From NCBI RefSeq assembly GCF_000512585.2, contig NC_089246.1:1612001-1676000 (forward strand): 64,000 nt of DNA, in the 5' to 3' direction. The first letter of the stretch is position 1; each line of letters starts with the position of its first letter. The stretch is from Kwoniella bestiolae CBS 10118 (taxonomy: Eukaryota; Basidiomycota; Tremellomycetes; Tremellales; Cryptococcaceae). The notes beneath the pieces were generated by a model. That model was not told the origin of the DNA, ran no database searches, and worked only from the letters and a program-made list of their open reading frames with translations. The translations under genes and the position numbers were made by a program. Shown in pieces: positions 13,314 through 24,632 of the stretch.

Positions 13314-14466
13314 ATGTCCGCCAAAACTCTGTTCTTCGTTGCTGCCGCCGCTGTTGGCGTTGCCGTCGTAAATGCTCAAGCTGCTCCTAACTGGCAATAC
13401 GTGAGTTTGTCAGTCTGACGACTTCTTCACGTCGTACTAATCTGAGATTCGTTACGATAGATCCCTACCGCCTGTCAAGACTCTTGTTCATCTACCATCG
13501 AATCTGCCTACCTCTGTCAGGTGAGTCGTCGCGTCTTTCTCTGCAAACTTGGTCCATATGCTCACTTCCCTTACTCTTCGCACAGACCACCTACTCCACT
13601 TCCACCGAGGTCTACGGCTGTTTCTGCAACAACTACCCCACCGACGTCGACGGTTGTGCCTCATGCCTGAACTCCAACGACGCCTCCGCCCTCGGTGCTC
13701 TGCTCACTTCCACCCAGACCGCCTGCCCCGAAGCTGAGAAACAATGTTTCTTCGAATGTTCATTTGACACCTGTGCCTCATCCGATATCGCCTGTCAATG
13801 TGAGTCATCCACACTTTGCAACTACATCTTAATCATCCTGACTGAAGGTTCCATGTGCTGTTTATAGGTGACTCCACCTACCTCTCCAACATCTACAACT
13901 GTGCCTCATGTAACACCGCCAACGGTAACACCGGTGCCACCCAGGTAACAGATTTCCAAGCCCTCCAAGAATCATGTAAGAACCAGAACTACACCGGTGC
14001 CGACCAAGAATTCACCACCAAAGGTCTCCCCACCGTTGCTACTGGTGAGTTATACCCTATTCTCCACTATTCAAAGGAACAGCAGCACTGATACGTTTGT
14101 TCGATGACAGCTGGATACGCCGCCCCCACCTTGACCGCCACCGGAGGAGGAGCCGCTGCTACCGGTGAAGCCTCTGACCTCGCCGGAGGAGACGCCACCG
14201 TCGCTTCCGATGCTGCTGGTACCACCGCCGCCGCCTCTGCTGCGGCCACCTCAGCTTCCAAAGCTTCTTCTGCCGCCTCCAAAGCCGCTACCGCCGCTGC
14301 TTCCGGCTCAGCCTCCAAGGCCAGCAGCACCGCTTCTAGGACTTCCGCCAGTGCATCTGCTGCCTCTGCCTCTTCCTCAGGTGCCTCTTCGGGTGCTCTC
14401 AACGTCGCTGCTCCCGCTTTCGGTGGGTTGGTAGGATTGGTCGGTGCTGTCGTTGCTCTCTTCTAA
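13314..14466 (+). CDS. Secreted Cys-rich protein, predicted GPI-anchored
   Basis: Five exons (13314-13400, 13461-13520, 13586-13799, 13868-14044, 14111-14466) give 297 residues. Residues 1-22 form a signal peptide ('MSAKTLFFVAAAAVGVAVVNA'). A mature domain of about 150 residues contains 16 cysteines, several as CxC or CxxC ('GCFCNN', 'GCASC', 'CASC'). A Ser/Ala/Thr-rich stalk of about 100 residues follows, likely O-glycosylated, ending in a small-residue site and a hydrophobic tail ('FGGLVGLVGAVVALF') as expected for a GPI signal. It is therefore probably a cell-wall or plasma-membrane surface protein. The cysteine count does not fit the eight-cysteine CFEM domain, and I recognise no named family. 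Codons are strongly C-ended, consistent with high expression. Confidence 0.88.
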
Positions 14467-15019
14467 GTTGGTTAGATATTAGATCTATACACTTTGCAAA
14501 GGATGCTGTCGGAGTGATGTCCAATATACAATTAATGTGTTTTTAATGTCTACTTCAACGAACATTCTTATCTTTTCTTTTCTTTGCTTTCGTTTCGCTC
14601 GTTTGATATTTGTGGTTAATCAAGTAAATGGCAATAATGCAAAGCTTGTGTGTTTGGTACAAATGTAGGTGTGCAAAGTTGCAAGCATTTGTATGATAAG
14701 TCGGTGTGCATCGTAATCAGATGTTCCTTTACGAAGGTCATCCAAGTGACCTGATGCACAATGTACAAGACAAGACGTCTTCAACACGCGATGAAATTGA
14801 CACATGACACTGGTACTTGAAATGGAAACCAGCTGCTGTCCGATAAGATAACCGGGAATTTCATCTCATTTCAATTTGCCATCTTCCTCAGACACCAAGA
14901 TCATCTTATTCGCACACCTTAACCTTACCATACCATACCATATCATCTGTCCTCCTTTCCCTACCCTCTGTCAATCTACCACCCCAACACATGCCCCCAC
15001 CCAGTCCCACGACCGGACT
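14467..15019. other. Intergenic region
   Basis: 3' region of the Cys-rich protein gene and promoter/leader of the UreF gene. The leader from about 14880 is C/T- and A/C-rich. The frame of UreF stays open upstream to 14876 but contains no ATG before 15020. No other gene seen. Confidence 0.7.
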
Positions 15020-16212
15020 ATGACCGAATCGTCCCCTCAAGAACTCCACCTCCTCTACGTCCTCCTCGACTCGAACCTCCCCACCGGCGGCTTCGTCAGC
15101 TCTTCAGGCCTAGAATCATACGCCAAACACGGTTTCCTATCACCCATCCCACCGTCTTATACCTCCCTCTCTTCCTCTTCCACCTTGGAAGGTACCAGGG
15201 TGGAAAAACGGAGTGTCAGTGAGGGGATCGTAGAGTTTGCCAGAGCCGAGGTGAGGAATTATAGTGCGACGAGTTGTGGGTTTGTGGTTGATGCGTGGAG
15301 GATCGTTGAACGGGCTTTGACTAGGCTCGCGACGGGAAGTGAGGTAGATGGAGAGGATGAGATAGAAGATATAGTACATGATATAATACGTCTAGATAAA
15401 TACAACGAGGCGACCCTACTCTCTCACGTAGCTCGACGATCATCAAAAGCCCAAGGAGTGGCTATGTTAACGCTCTATTCGAGAGGTCTATCACATCCTG
15501 CTGGAATATCATCGCCTCGGAATACTCCGGATCAGAGCGAAGACGAGGAAGGGACAGAAGGGACTCAGAGGAGAGAAGAGGTAGCTAAGAAGATCATCGA
15601 TGCCTACAAAAAGAAGATAAGAGGGAACAGGTCTCCAGGTCACTTGGGGGTATGTTGGGGCGTTATGACTGCTTGTCTGGGATTATCACTGGGTGAGTGG
15701 AAGCGCTTCTTTCTTATTATACTATAATAGACATATCTCGTCCCTCTCTTATGGGTGAACCTCCTCCCGCCTTTTCGCTTCCGTTTCTATCTCTATGATT
15801 CTTCCCTATTGTCATATAGATTAAACGAGCTGATACCCACCCAGACCGCTCAATCCACCTCCATCTATTCCTCCATGCCCGATCCCTCCTCTCCTCGGCG
15901 GTCCGTCTCAACCTGATCGGACCGTATGCCTCGAGTCAGCTGCTCCTGCATCCTTTCAAGGGTATTATAGAAGATCAAGTGGATCATCTGCGCAGGGAGG
16001 GATATCTAGATCTGGATCGTGATCATACAACCTCGGATCGGCATAGCGAGGAAGCTAGAAAGCCTCGTGGGAAGAAGGAAGAGGAAGAAGAAGATTTCTG
16101 GTCATGGGCCGATGATACCCACCACCATCAAGGACCAATGACCACCTGGCCTTTGGGGGAGATCTTAACCAGCCGACACGACCTGCAACATTCTCGGATA
16201 TTCAACTCGTAG
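15020..16212 (+). CDS. Urease accessory protein UreF (URE6-type)
   Basis: Part of the UreD/F/G chaperone complex that loads nickel into urease in the cytosol. Two exons (15020-15692 and 15845-16212) give 346 residues. The N-terminus 'ELHLLYVLLDSNLPTGGFVSSSGLESY' is the UreF signature (xxDSxxPTGGFxxSxGLE). Middle parts 'EATLLSHVARRSSKAQGVAML' and 'GNRSPGHLGVCWGVM' and the second-exon 'RLNLIGPYASSQLLLHP' match the helical core. Compared with bacterial UreF (about 220-240 residues) it carries an acidic insert ('SEDEEGTEG') before the GHLGVCWG helix and a charged segment 'KKEEEEEDFW' near the C-terminus. The first in-frame ATG, 15020, was chosen as start. The Cryptococcus homologue is called URE6; the symbol is left blank because the species is unknown. 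Confidence 0.92.
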
Positions 16213-16844
16213 ATATAGAATCTGGAAATGGACGCACACCTGGTTTGACGTCGTGATGGATCGCTGGTCAGCTCCGTAACTCCTCAACAAAGGAGATAAG
16301 GGCTGGGAGCATGACTACGGAAGGGATACGATTGTTCGATGGGTGTAAGGTGGAATAGGACATAGTCAGAACGGCATACCCTCCTCCCCAGTAGATCGTC
16401 CGGCAGGTTATTATCCAGGAAAGACCTTAGACCATGAATATGTGCATATTTCACATGGAGTACCAGTGTCCATATACGTATGTATGTATGCATATACTCA
16501 TCACACTGTCCGACTACACGAACCGAACCGACCTGAAATCTATCGTGAGAAGTAAACGAGTGAACGAGTTACCATGAACAGGATATGCAAAGTGAGACAG
16601 ACAGGACATGTAACAGAGAGATAATCATGTATGGATGCTAGTATCAACAAAGTAGTGAATGATGTATATGAAAGATGCTATGAATTGAAAATGAAATGAA
16701 ATCTTCGTCGTTTTGGAATCGGATTGTCCATTAAAATGATGAAGAGAAAAAACACAAACACATCTACGAAATGTCCGAAAGTGAATGAATGATATTATAA
16801 GCTACAAGCGAGGTGAGGAAACACATAACATGATGAAAAAAACA
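16213..16844. other. Intergenic region between convergent UreF and the 916-aa orphan
   Basis: About 630 bp of 3'-flanking sequence for two convergent genes, becoming A-rich on the right. No coding or RNA gene recognised. Confidence 0.7.
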
Positions 16845-19595
16845 CTAAGCCATCCTTGGTCTACCTGAACCTGATTGGGCCACGTTCATACCGTATTGAG
16901 GGAACATCCCGTACATCGAACCTCTCTGTCCGTTCATGTTCATACCCATTTGAGCATGAGGATGAGAGTATCCCCTCTGAGGAGGCAAGACCATCTGATG
17001 ATGTTGATGTACAAAGTGTTGTTGTTGGTGAGGGTTCGAGTGAAACGACGTAGTAGAGTTTGACTTTTGTTCGTAAAATGATGAAAACCTCTTACGTTCA
17101 CCTTGACTAACTACGTTTCCCGACGATCTAGCTCGAGTGGTTTCAGGTCGGGGAGCCTGGAGATGGGAGTGAGAGTGGATTCTTCTTCTATCCATATTTG
17201 CCGTAGGTACAGCCGGTGCCAGGTGATATTTCCCTTGCCCTTGAGAGGTCATCATACCCAACGAAGCTGAAGAATTCCTCTTATGTTTCGAGCTCGAAGA
17301 GTTATTGGACTGTAAAGTATCCTTCAAATCCAACATCGATGATCGCCTCCTCGCCTCCTTCTCTTGTATCCTATCTCTATCTGCCTGCCTCTCCATATAT
17401 CCCGCCTCGTTCTTCGCTCGCAACTCCCTAGCTTTTGCAACGGTATTGAGCGCTTCCTGAGCCTGGAGCTGTTTCCACGTTACTTCAGCTTCCATAGACA
17501 TCGAGACTCTCTTCAAAGCCTTTTTGTCGGCCGGCTGGGAGAGCGATCGAATATGCGTGGAGGTAGGTCGAGCTTGAGTGGTGGGAGGATGGGCCATACG
17601 GGGTTGAGATTGTGATTGAAACGATTGGGATCGTCGTTTGGCGACCACAGCCAAAGGTTCATCATCATCTTCACTTTCCTCTTCTTCGTCTTCCGAGGAT
17701 GATTCCGAAGATTGTTCATCCGCTTGAGAATGTCGTCCTTTAGGTTTGAACGACGAGAGGGGTCTTTCTTTCTTTGGTGACGAAGCAGGGGAAGTGGCAT
17801 TAGCAGTGAGAGTCTTCAGAGCCATCATGGGATCCTGCACCGTTACCAATTCAGGTGACTTCAATACCTCCAATTTCTCTTCATCTGATTTCTCCAATCC
17901 TTCAAAAGCTTTCATCGCGTCGACAAATTCGGCAGGTAAGTTTGGGTTCTCCGTCGACCCTCTAGGGAAAGTGGGCCAAGATAAAGTGGAAGGTTCGTAT
18001 ATCTCCGACAAACCAAGGATGTAAGGCGAGAAATCTAAATCCCATACTCCGTATCCTGGTCGAGCCATTGAGATGGGCGAGAAAGTATTATCAGGATAAA
18101 ACACCATATTTCGTTCTTCGTATGGTGGTCGGTTGATAAAGTCCAGAGCACCTTTAGGGCGAGGTACGATTGATTTCTTGGAGTTCTTTCTAACTTTTAG
18201 TATACCATCCGGTTGTTCCCCTTTATCGAGCTTGATCATCACTTTGCTAATCGCAATGTTCAACCATAAACCACCTTGAGCAGGGGTCAGATCTCCTTCC
18301 AGACCTTTATGCGAGTTGACACTCATCGGGAAAACTCGTTGGTCGGATCGAATGGAGAACGCTACTTCGTCAGGAAGCTTGGAGTTCTGCCTTCGAAGTG
18401 AAAGTGCGAGTGGATGGGGAGAAGGTGAACGAAGTTGAGTGAGTTTTCGCATAGATACTCGTCGTAGTTGTTCAGATGCCCATGTATGTTGTCGAGCAAG
18501 CTGTTCAGAAGGAGGGAGGAGAGGCGTGGCACCGCGAGGGGGAGTGACGATCGCTGGTGAAGGGGTGAGAGTGACTTTGGGTATCGCAGAAGGCAGATCG
18601 ACAGTACTGGAGTTGGGCGTAGATTCGGCAGATAAATCGGAAAGAGGTGTAGTCGATCCAGAGTTATCTGAGTCTTTGGCCGATAATTTACCATTCTTCT
18701 TACCTCCGAGCCATCCTCTCCAACTCTTCCCTTTGTTCTTCTTGTCTCCGGCTTCTTGTAGGGCATTAGCCAACTTGGAGCCTGTTATAGCCACATCGAG
18801 GGAGACACCCTCACCAGGGGTCTTGACTCCTTCAGAACTGCTTGTCGAGCTCGCAGAGCTGATAGTGCTGTAGTTGGAGTTGGATCGGGAAGTCATCGGC
18901 GTGGAAGGGTCTAGCAGGTCAGAGGACGAGGACGACTTCTCAACAGCAAGCGATGCAGGAAGTTCAGGTAGAGCAGGGACAGGCGGTATGGAGGGATTGA
19001 TTTCGGTAACACCAAAGACAGATTTACGAGCCTTGGTGAAAGCTCGCTTGAGGGATTTCTTGGATTTGGGAGTTTTAGGTGTCATCGGTTCTTCCTCCTC
19101 CAGTGCCGGTATGATAGTCTCTTCATCATCAACAGCAAGTACAGTTTTAGTTGGTACACTATTACTCCTTCGCCTCTGTAAAGTCACAGGTTTGTCGTCG
19201 ATTTCATCCTCCTCTCCACTACTGACGGGTGGTTGAGAGAGTGGCGAGGGTTTCTTGATCATACTTAGCGATCTCTGTTTCCTCACACTCCTAGCTCTGG
19301 GTAATGTAGATCTTTGTTGACCTTCTGCGCTTGCTGATCTCTGCGGGTCAACTGTACCATTTGCCGCTTTGGGGTCGGGCATGGGATCGACGTAGTTCCA
19401 TAACGAGTCATCGGGATGTAAAAGGAAAGCGTTCAGTCCGTATGGATCTCGATTACGACCGCCTGGGAAAGCTGGGAAGGGAGAATAACCATTTTGGTCG
19501 AGGATGGGCACGGATCGAGGGACATCGGGGACGTAGAGTGAGGTAGGACGGGGGAAAGCGGAGAGACCTCGAGGAGCTTCTACTTCGGCGGACAT
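16845..19595 (-). CDS. Intronless 916-aa low-complexity protein of unknown function
   Basis: One uninterrupted frame of 916 codons. It begins 'MSAEVEAPRGLSAFPRPTSLYVPD' and has Ser/Pro-rich, basic and acidic low-complexity stretches through most of its length, including 'SSESSSEDEEEESEDDDE' and a His/Gln/Met-rich tail with 'QQQHFVHQHHQMV'. A denser block near residues 400-540 ('VFPMSVNSHKGLEGDLTPAQ', 'LWLNIAISKVMIKLDKGEQP', 'GYGVWDLDFSPYILGLSEIY') looks folded and is probably the conserved core. A helical, charged stretch around residues 715-765 (with 'EVTWKQLQAQEALNTVAKA') may be a coiled coil. There is no signal peptide or membrane segment. I do not recognise the family. The start is supported by an apparent 5'-UTR intron just upstream. 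Confidence 0.85.
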   Translation of the reverse strand: MSAEVEAPRGLSAFPRPTSLYVPDVPRSVPILDQNGYSPFPAFPGGRNRDPYGLNAFLLHPDDSLWNYVDPMPDPKAANGTVDPQRSASAEGQQRSTLPRARSVRKQRSLSMIKKPSPLSQPPVSSGEEDEIDDKPVTLQRRRSNSVPTKTVLAVDDEETIIPALEEEEPMTPKTPKSKKSLKRAFTKARKSVFGVTEINPSIPPVPALPELPASLAVEKSSSSSDLLDPSTPMTSRSNSNYSTISSASSTSSSEGVKTPGEGVSLDVAITGSKLANALQEAGDKKNKGKSWRGWLGGKKNGKLSAKDSDNSGSTTPLSDLSAESTPNSSTVDLPSAIPKVTLTPSPAIVTPPRGATPLLPPSEQLARQHTWASEQLRRVSMRKLTQLRSPSPHPLALSLRRQNSKLPDEVAFSIRSDQRVFPMSVNSHKGLEGDLTPAQGGLWLNIAISKVMIKLDKGEQPDGILKVRKNSKKSIVPRPKGALDFINRPPYEERNMVFYPDNTFSPISMARPGYGVWDLDFSPYILGLSEIYEPSTLSWPTFPRGSTENPNLPAEFVDAMKAFEGLEKSDEEKLEVLKSPELVTVQDPMMALKTLTANATSPASSPKKERPLSSFKPKGRHSQADEQSSESSSEDEEEESEDDDEPLAVVAKRRSQSFQSQSQPRMAHPPTTQARPTSTHIRSLSQPADKKALKRVSMSMEAEVTWKQLQAQEALNTVAKARELRAKNEAGYMERQADRDRIQEKEARRRSSMLDLKDTLQSNNSSSSKHKRNSSASLGMMTSQGQGKYHLAPAVPTANMDRRRIHSHSHLQAPRPETTRARSSGNVVSQGERKRFSSFYEQKSNSTTSFHSNPHQQQHFVHQHHQMVLPPQRGYSHPHAQMGMNMNGQRGSMYGMFPQYGMNVAQSGSGRPRMA

Positions 19596-19610
19596 TTTGT
19601 CTTCGTGTAT

Positions 19611-19692
19611 CTATTGTGTAGGGGGAAAGAACCAATCAGTCAATGATCGGATGGAGGTGGTATCGAGTCGAACAAGTAAGAAATAAACTCAC
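19611..19692 (-). other. Predicted 5'-UTR intron of the 916-aa gene
   Basis: On the minus strand a GTGAGT donor (starting at 19692) pairs with an acceptor ending TAG at 19611, 82 nt, leaving about 15 nt before the ATG at 19595. Size and signals match coding introns in this window. Not confirmed by transcripts. Confidence 0.5.
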
Positions 19693-20115
19693 TTGAACTG
19701 CTTATGTCTGTACCGGCCAGATTGAGAGGAAGAAGAGAGAAGAGAAAAGATGGTTCAATCCCTTCTGCAATCTTACAAGCTCTTTTCTTTGATTATGCGT
19801 CAAAGCAGGGAGCGGAAACGCAATCTCGTTACTATCGGGCGATGCACAGTTACACTCTGTGTGCGGGGTAAGAGTGTCAAAGGAAGGAAAACGTCTTAAC
19901 CGAAGGTAGGCAGTGTTTCGGGTGATTTGTTAGATATAAGGGGTTATACGGTGATCAAGTTGACTATTATGAGATGAATGGAAAGGATCAGCTAGTGTTG
20001 ATAGATATATAATGGAGAGGATCGACGGGGTGAAGAATAGTTTACATGTGTGGTTAGTGCTCCACAGGGGAATCAAGGAGGGATGAGGTGGCGCAGATGT
20101 AGATAGAAAGGGGGT

Positions 20116-20139
20116 TATGTGTATGTGTATGTGTATGTG
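20116..20139. repeat. TATGTG hexamer repeat, 4 copies
   Basis: Four perfect tandem TATGTG units within the long gene-free region upstream of the 916-aa gene. Confidence 0.9.
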
Positions 20140-22865
20140 AAAGGAATCATAACAACACTGAAAAAAGAAAGGAGACAAGGCGGCAGAGGATGATTGTAGA
20201 TGATGTGATGATGTTGAGATGCCAAGAATGATCAAAGGAATAGAACGTGAACCACTCACTCAGAGGCTCGTTATAGAGCACCGATATCCTTTTTTGATTT
20301 GATCCTACTCTACTTGTTAGACAGCCATACCGATCAACTTGTAGATAACGAGGCAGAGTATCGATCCAATTCCTTTTGACTGAAGGAGTTTGTTGGAATC
20401 AGGTGATATGGGTAGCAAGTATATCAGAGAAGAGTGAAGTATTGCACCTTGAGTATAAGGTATGGGGGGGGGAGATACGGCGAATGAGATTGGGAGAGGC
20501 GATGAGATGGGATGATCGATCTAAGGGAAAGGGGACAATCAGAATCCGATTAGCCTTCTTTCATTCTGGTCCTCATTGCCCAACTGTAATGTACACAACC
20601 ATAGCATATCATCTCATTGAATAAAGAGTAGGTAGGGTAGGATCATGATAGTGAGAGTAGGCTATGAGAGACACGACATGAGACATTCACGAATGATCAT
20701 ATAGGACGTCACTGCTGAGACAATTGTCTGAAGTAGGGGGGCAAGGGTGGGAAGATTTACTTTATGACTGGAGGCTGAAAGATTCCAGTTTGCAGGTTGA
20801 AGGTGGGTCGATACTCAAGCGAGATGGATTATAGGTACGGGGGTGATGGCTTTGAATTGAAGAACTCATTGATCAACTCACCTCAACTTGAACCTTTCAA
20901 TTTTCACTTCTTGACCACGTTCTTACTTTACCACCGAGATGGAATAAGGACTGTGCGTAGTGAGAGTGGAAGTGAAAGTGATTCCAGCGATGATGTATCG
21001 ATTGTCCTTTCCCAACTTCCCTCTGATGTTCTCAACCTATCCTATCTTATCCGATCCGTAGAACCCACTTGCCAAGCCCTACTCTATCTTGTATCTATGA
21101 GATAGTGAAGTAACAGACGAGTACGATCACCGTTGATGTCGTAAATATTCAAAAGTAAAGTAAATACTAGTAGTACCCGTCGGTCGATAAAAGTGGAGGT
21201 CGGAAGGTGGAAGGCTGTACAGGTTTTAGTTTTTATTTTGGTTTTTCGTTGATGACGAGTTGGGTAGTGCGTTGTCGCTGGGAAGGTAATGTGACCAAGT
21301 GAAAATAAGATAGTATTTAGAAGTCTTATCTATGACGATTATAATATACGGACTGAGTAAATGAATGACTAGTAATGTGATCAGGTGTGGGATGCAATGT
21401 CGTTTTGCGTAGCTTGATAAGGGACCGAGGACTAGTCAACCGAATGACCGATAGCGTAGATGGAACCGAATTATATTATCAGGTAGATAGGAATGCACAA
21501 AGCACGAATTTATGACGAATCGAGAAGAAGAACAATTATAACAAGGACGAATGATAGTGATGGTTGATGAAATGTGAAGCCAAAGTGTTGTGTAGTTGAG
21601 GGTTGTACCAGGGTAAGACGGTAGGGAAGGAACGTTTCGAGGTGAATTGAGGTGAATGTGCGATCAATGCGTCGAGTTGGGATTATACTCTCTTCGGTAG
21701 CTTTGACAGTGGACTTGGATATGAATATGAATCCAAGATGAAGAGTAACCAGTATATGAACCAACATCAACGTTCGCTCATATGCATCTACTCTACGCAG
21801 AATGATAACATCAACAACAATAATCCATAATAGTAAATTTCTCTAGTTCTCACTCTACCTAATCCTCATTCTGTGTGTGCCTTATCAATCAGATGTCGTA
21901 ATTCTCGGAATACGGGAACGCTAACACTACTGTTCAGCGGAATGACGTATTCTTGTGCAGTCTCCGTCTCCCTCTTTCCTCTTCTGATGCGTTGATGAAG
22001 AAAACATGTGATTACGGCAATGTCGTGGATTTCTTCCTGAATCCCTTTGCTTGCCTCTTTAGTCTTCGATCCGGTTCACTGGAATGGGCATCAACCTCAG
22101 CATGCTATGGTGTAGCAGGAGAGGAAGATCAATATAGTAATCACTAATTACGTTCACAACGTACAGCTCATGCACTCACTGATCTACAGTATATAGAAGG
22201 TGCAGTTGCCGGGGGCCATAACCGTGTACGAGGGATGAAAGGCAAAACGAAACGTTCAAAACTCCTTAAAAATGCCATACATGCCATGCCATACCGCATC
22301 TTCCGGACATACATTCTCCGAACGAAGCACTTGCTTGGCTAGCTTTAACCCTCGAACCTGAAACTGAAACTGGAATTGGAAACTGCGAGATGATCGAAAG
22401 AAGATGCTACTAAGATATTCGTGATGAAGCGAAAATGCATTTTTTGTAATGTTATCTATGTACATGACTACAACGTTATCACGTCTTGTATTTTTATTTG
22501 ATGCAATGCAGTTGATGCTTTCTATGGTGGATGCAGTTGATGCAATATGTTGAAATATGGTGTGATATGATAAGGAACCGGTGGACATCTACTCTACTAT
22601 TTCTTGATCTAGTGAGAATAATCATACTTCTCGTAGAAGGTGACACGATCTTTGGTCTGTGATGTCATTAAAACATTGAAACGCCGAGGTCAGCATGAAA
22701 TGATGGTAGTCAACGACAAGAAGGAGTGAGGGTCAACACGACACAGAGATGTGTTCCTGGAGGAACCACCATCCGCAAGACGACGAAAAGGAGGTACGGT
22801 TCGAGAACATCATAAGGCATGTGGACTCGTACGATACCCTCATTCGCATCATTGACGCAGCTCGT

Positions 22866-24220
22866 CTAGTCACATCCCCCTCCTCGACAGAAAACACTCA
22901 CATCGGTCTTAGGACCCCTCACTCTCCCCTTCTCTTTCTCTTTGACTCTCCTCAACTCCCTATCTTCCCTCAACCAGCCCAAAGCGAGATTGAACAGGTC
23001 CAACTCCGACTCAGGAACATTGGCTGGTGGCCAGCTTACGATTCCTCGTGGAGTAGATCCAAGTTGCATGTGGCAGATCTTGGTGGGGAATTTACGGAGA
23101 CCGTCGAAGATGTGGGTTGCGTCTGTATCAGAATGTTAGCGAAATCTACACTCCGATCGTAATGACAAAGATGAGATGGAAGGGAGTATTGGAGGAACGA
23201 GTGGGAGAAGGTATACGTGCAGACTATAGTCGCTCCTCGGTTTTCTGACTCGGATACCAAGAAATCGATCAGATCTGCTCGGACCAACACGTCCAAGTCT
23301 ACTGTAACCTAATCATACATGATTGACAACGTCAGTATAAACACACCACAAATGTTGAAGAGCATATCACACCCACCTCATCTAACAGCAGAACATCCCA
23401 TTCGCCCATCAAGCCCATACAGAGCTGTACTCTCCTTCTCTCACCGTCTGAGATCTATTCGTCATAAAGCAGATTAGTCAGCTATTCCCCCGAAGAATGG
23501 TGGCGGATATAGCTAACCTGATGCATGTGCCTATTTCAATCATCAACGATTTTAGCCTCTCGTACATTCCTTAAGATGAATCCAGATCCTAGTGGGTGGA
23601 AATGCGATATGAAAGAGCGAACGCGGACGTAGACGTACCAATCCAAATCCACATCCAAAATCTTCAACAACCTATCCCTCCTCTCCTTATGTCTATACCC
23701 ACCCACACTGTCCAGAAAGTGTGAAACGACAATATCAGATCGGACGACCGGGTTGGTCGACCATTCTGTTCCAAGGTATACTACGCCCTGTACCATCAAA
23801 GAGACTCGATCAGCTCTACAATGACATCGTGTGTCGAGGAGGAAAAGACATACACCTGGGGGGTTCATAAATACATCTTGACCTAGGATCTTGCAGCTTC
23901 GAGTTTTAGTCAGACGTTTTCCAGCTAGGATACGGAGTAGGGTTGATTTACCGGCTACGTCGTGTCAGTATCAGTTAGCGTATCGCTCGTAAACAGTTTG
24001 CAGGATGCGCAATTCGGGCCATCAGGGAGATACCTTCGGACTGAAGAGAGAAGAGATGGGACTACATACCCCCATTAGCTCCCAATAACAAACACCTATC
24101 ACCCCTCTTCAAATCCAGATTAACATCTTTAAGTACCGGATCATCTCCCTCTACCCATGAGTAAGTGAGGTTCTGACAATCTAGTGCCAAGAGCTCGTCG
24201 TTGGAGTTGGTGATTGTCAT
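22866..24220 (-). CDS. CAF16: CAF16-like soluble ABC ATPase (CCR4-NOT associated)
   Basis: A single ABC nucleotide-binding domain without membrane segments. In yeast the homologue associates with the CCR4-NOT mRNA regulation complex. It starts 'MTITNSNDELLALDCQNLTY' (ATG at 24218-24220). Walker A is 'GANGAGKST', split by an intron ending near 23950. The Q-loop region follows 'LGQDVFMNPPG' and 'GVVYLGTEWSTNPVV'. The signature is the divergent 'ISDGERRRVQL' (family-typical, in place of LSGGQ). Walker B is 'WDVLLLDE', followed by 'DLDVLVRADLIDFL'. The H-loop region 'DATHIFDGL' and downstream 'CHMQLG' are characteristic of CAF16. Several short introns interrupt it. The C-terminus is uncertain: one frame stops at 22866, but a GTGAGT just before the stop could be a donor into another short exon. 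Confidence 0.9.
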
Positions 24221-24632
24221 GCTGCCTTGGTTTTGTTCAATTTAGTCTTGTGCTTGCTGGTCTGTCATCTGCTGGTATAGATGTATATATACATTGTGTC
24301 CGCTACATTCCGCATTCCGATGTTGATATGTTCTCTTGCACCAGTATTCGTCATCGCTGATCCTAATCGTATGATCCGATCTATTATGCGGAGATCGCCG
24401 ATCTCTTCTTTTTTCTTCCTTTCCATCGGATCATAATCGTGATCTGACACGTGAACTTCACTCCGCGTCACCACTTTGATTGCCTGGGGGCAGAGATGCA
24501 ATACTGTAATGGCTACTGCGGGGTTGGTCATCTCTGTATCAGCAACTCACATCAGACATGTTGAGATAACAACTCAGCCTTCAGGTTCCTACTTCCCCCT
24601 CGCTCAGACAAAGCCATCAAATATCCCTTGGA
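24221..24632. promoter_or_regulatory. Divergent promoter region, CAF16 / GH47 mannosidase
   Basis: About 410 bp between two start codons facing away from each other, so both promoters must lie here. No classical TATA is convincing for either gene. Confidence 0.6.

Larger units (their letters stand above)
19596..22865. other. Long gene-free region (3.3 kb)
   Basis: Upstream of the leftward 916-aa gene and downstream of leftward CAF16. Every open frame is short and without recognisable motifs. Minus-strand TATA-like sequence lies near 19930-19945, next to CCCCT (possible stress element). A TATGTG repeat lies at 20116-20139. It may hold a long promoter/leader or a noncoding transcript; neither is visible from sequence. 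Confidence 0.65.

Noticed and set aside
13461..13867. CFEM domain in the Cys-rich protein
   Set aside because: Too many cysteines and wrong spacing for the eight-cysteine CFEM pattern.
14067..14402. 111-codon minus-strand open frame, Ala/Glu-rich
   Set aside because: It is the antisense of the Ser/Ala-rich stalk of the GPI-type protein. Low-complexity GC-rich coding sequence produces such frames automatically.
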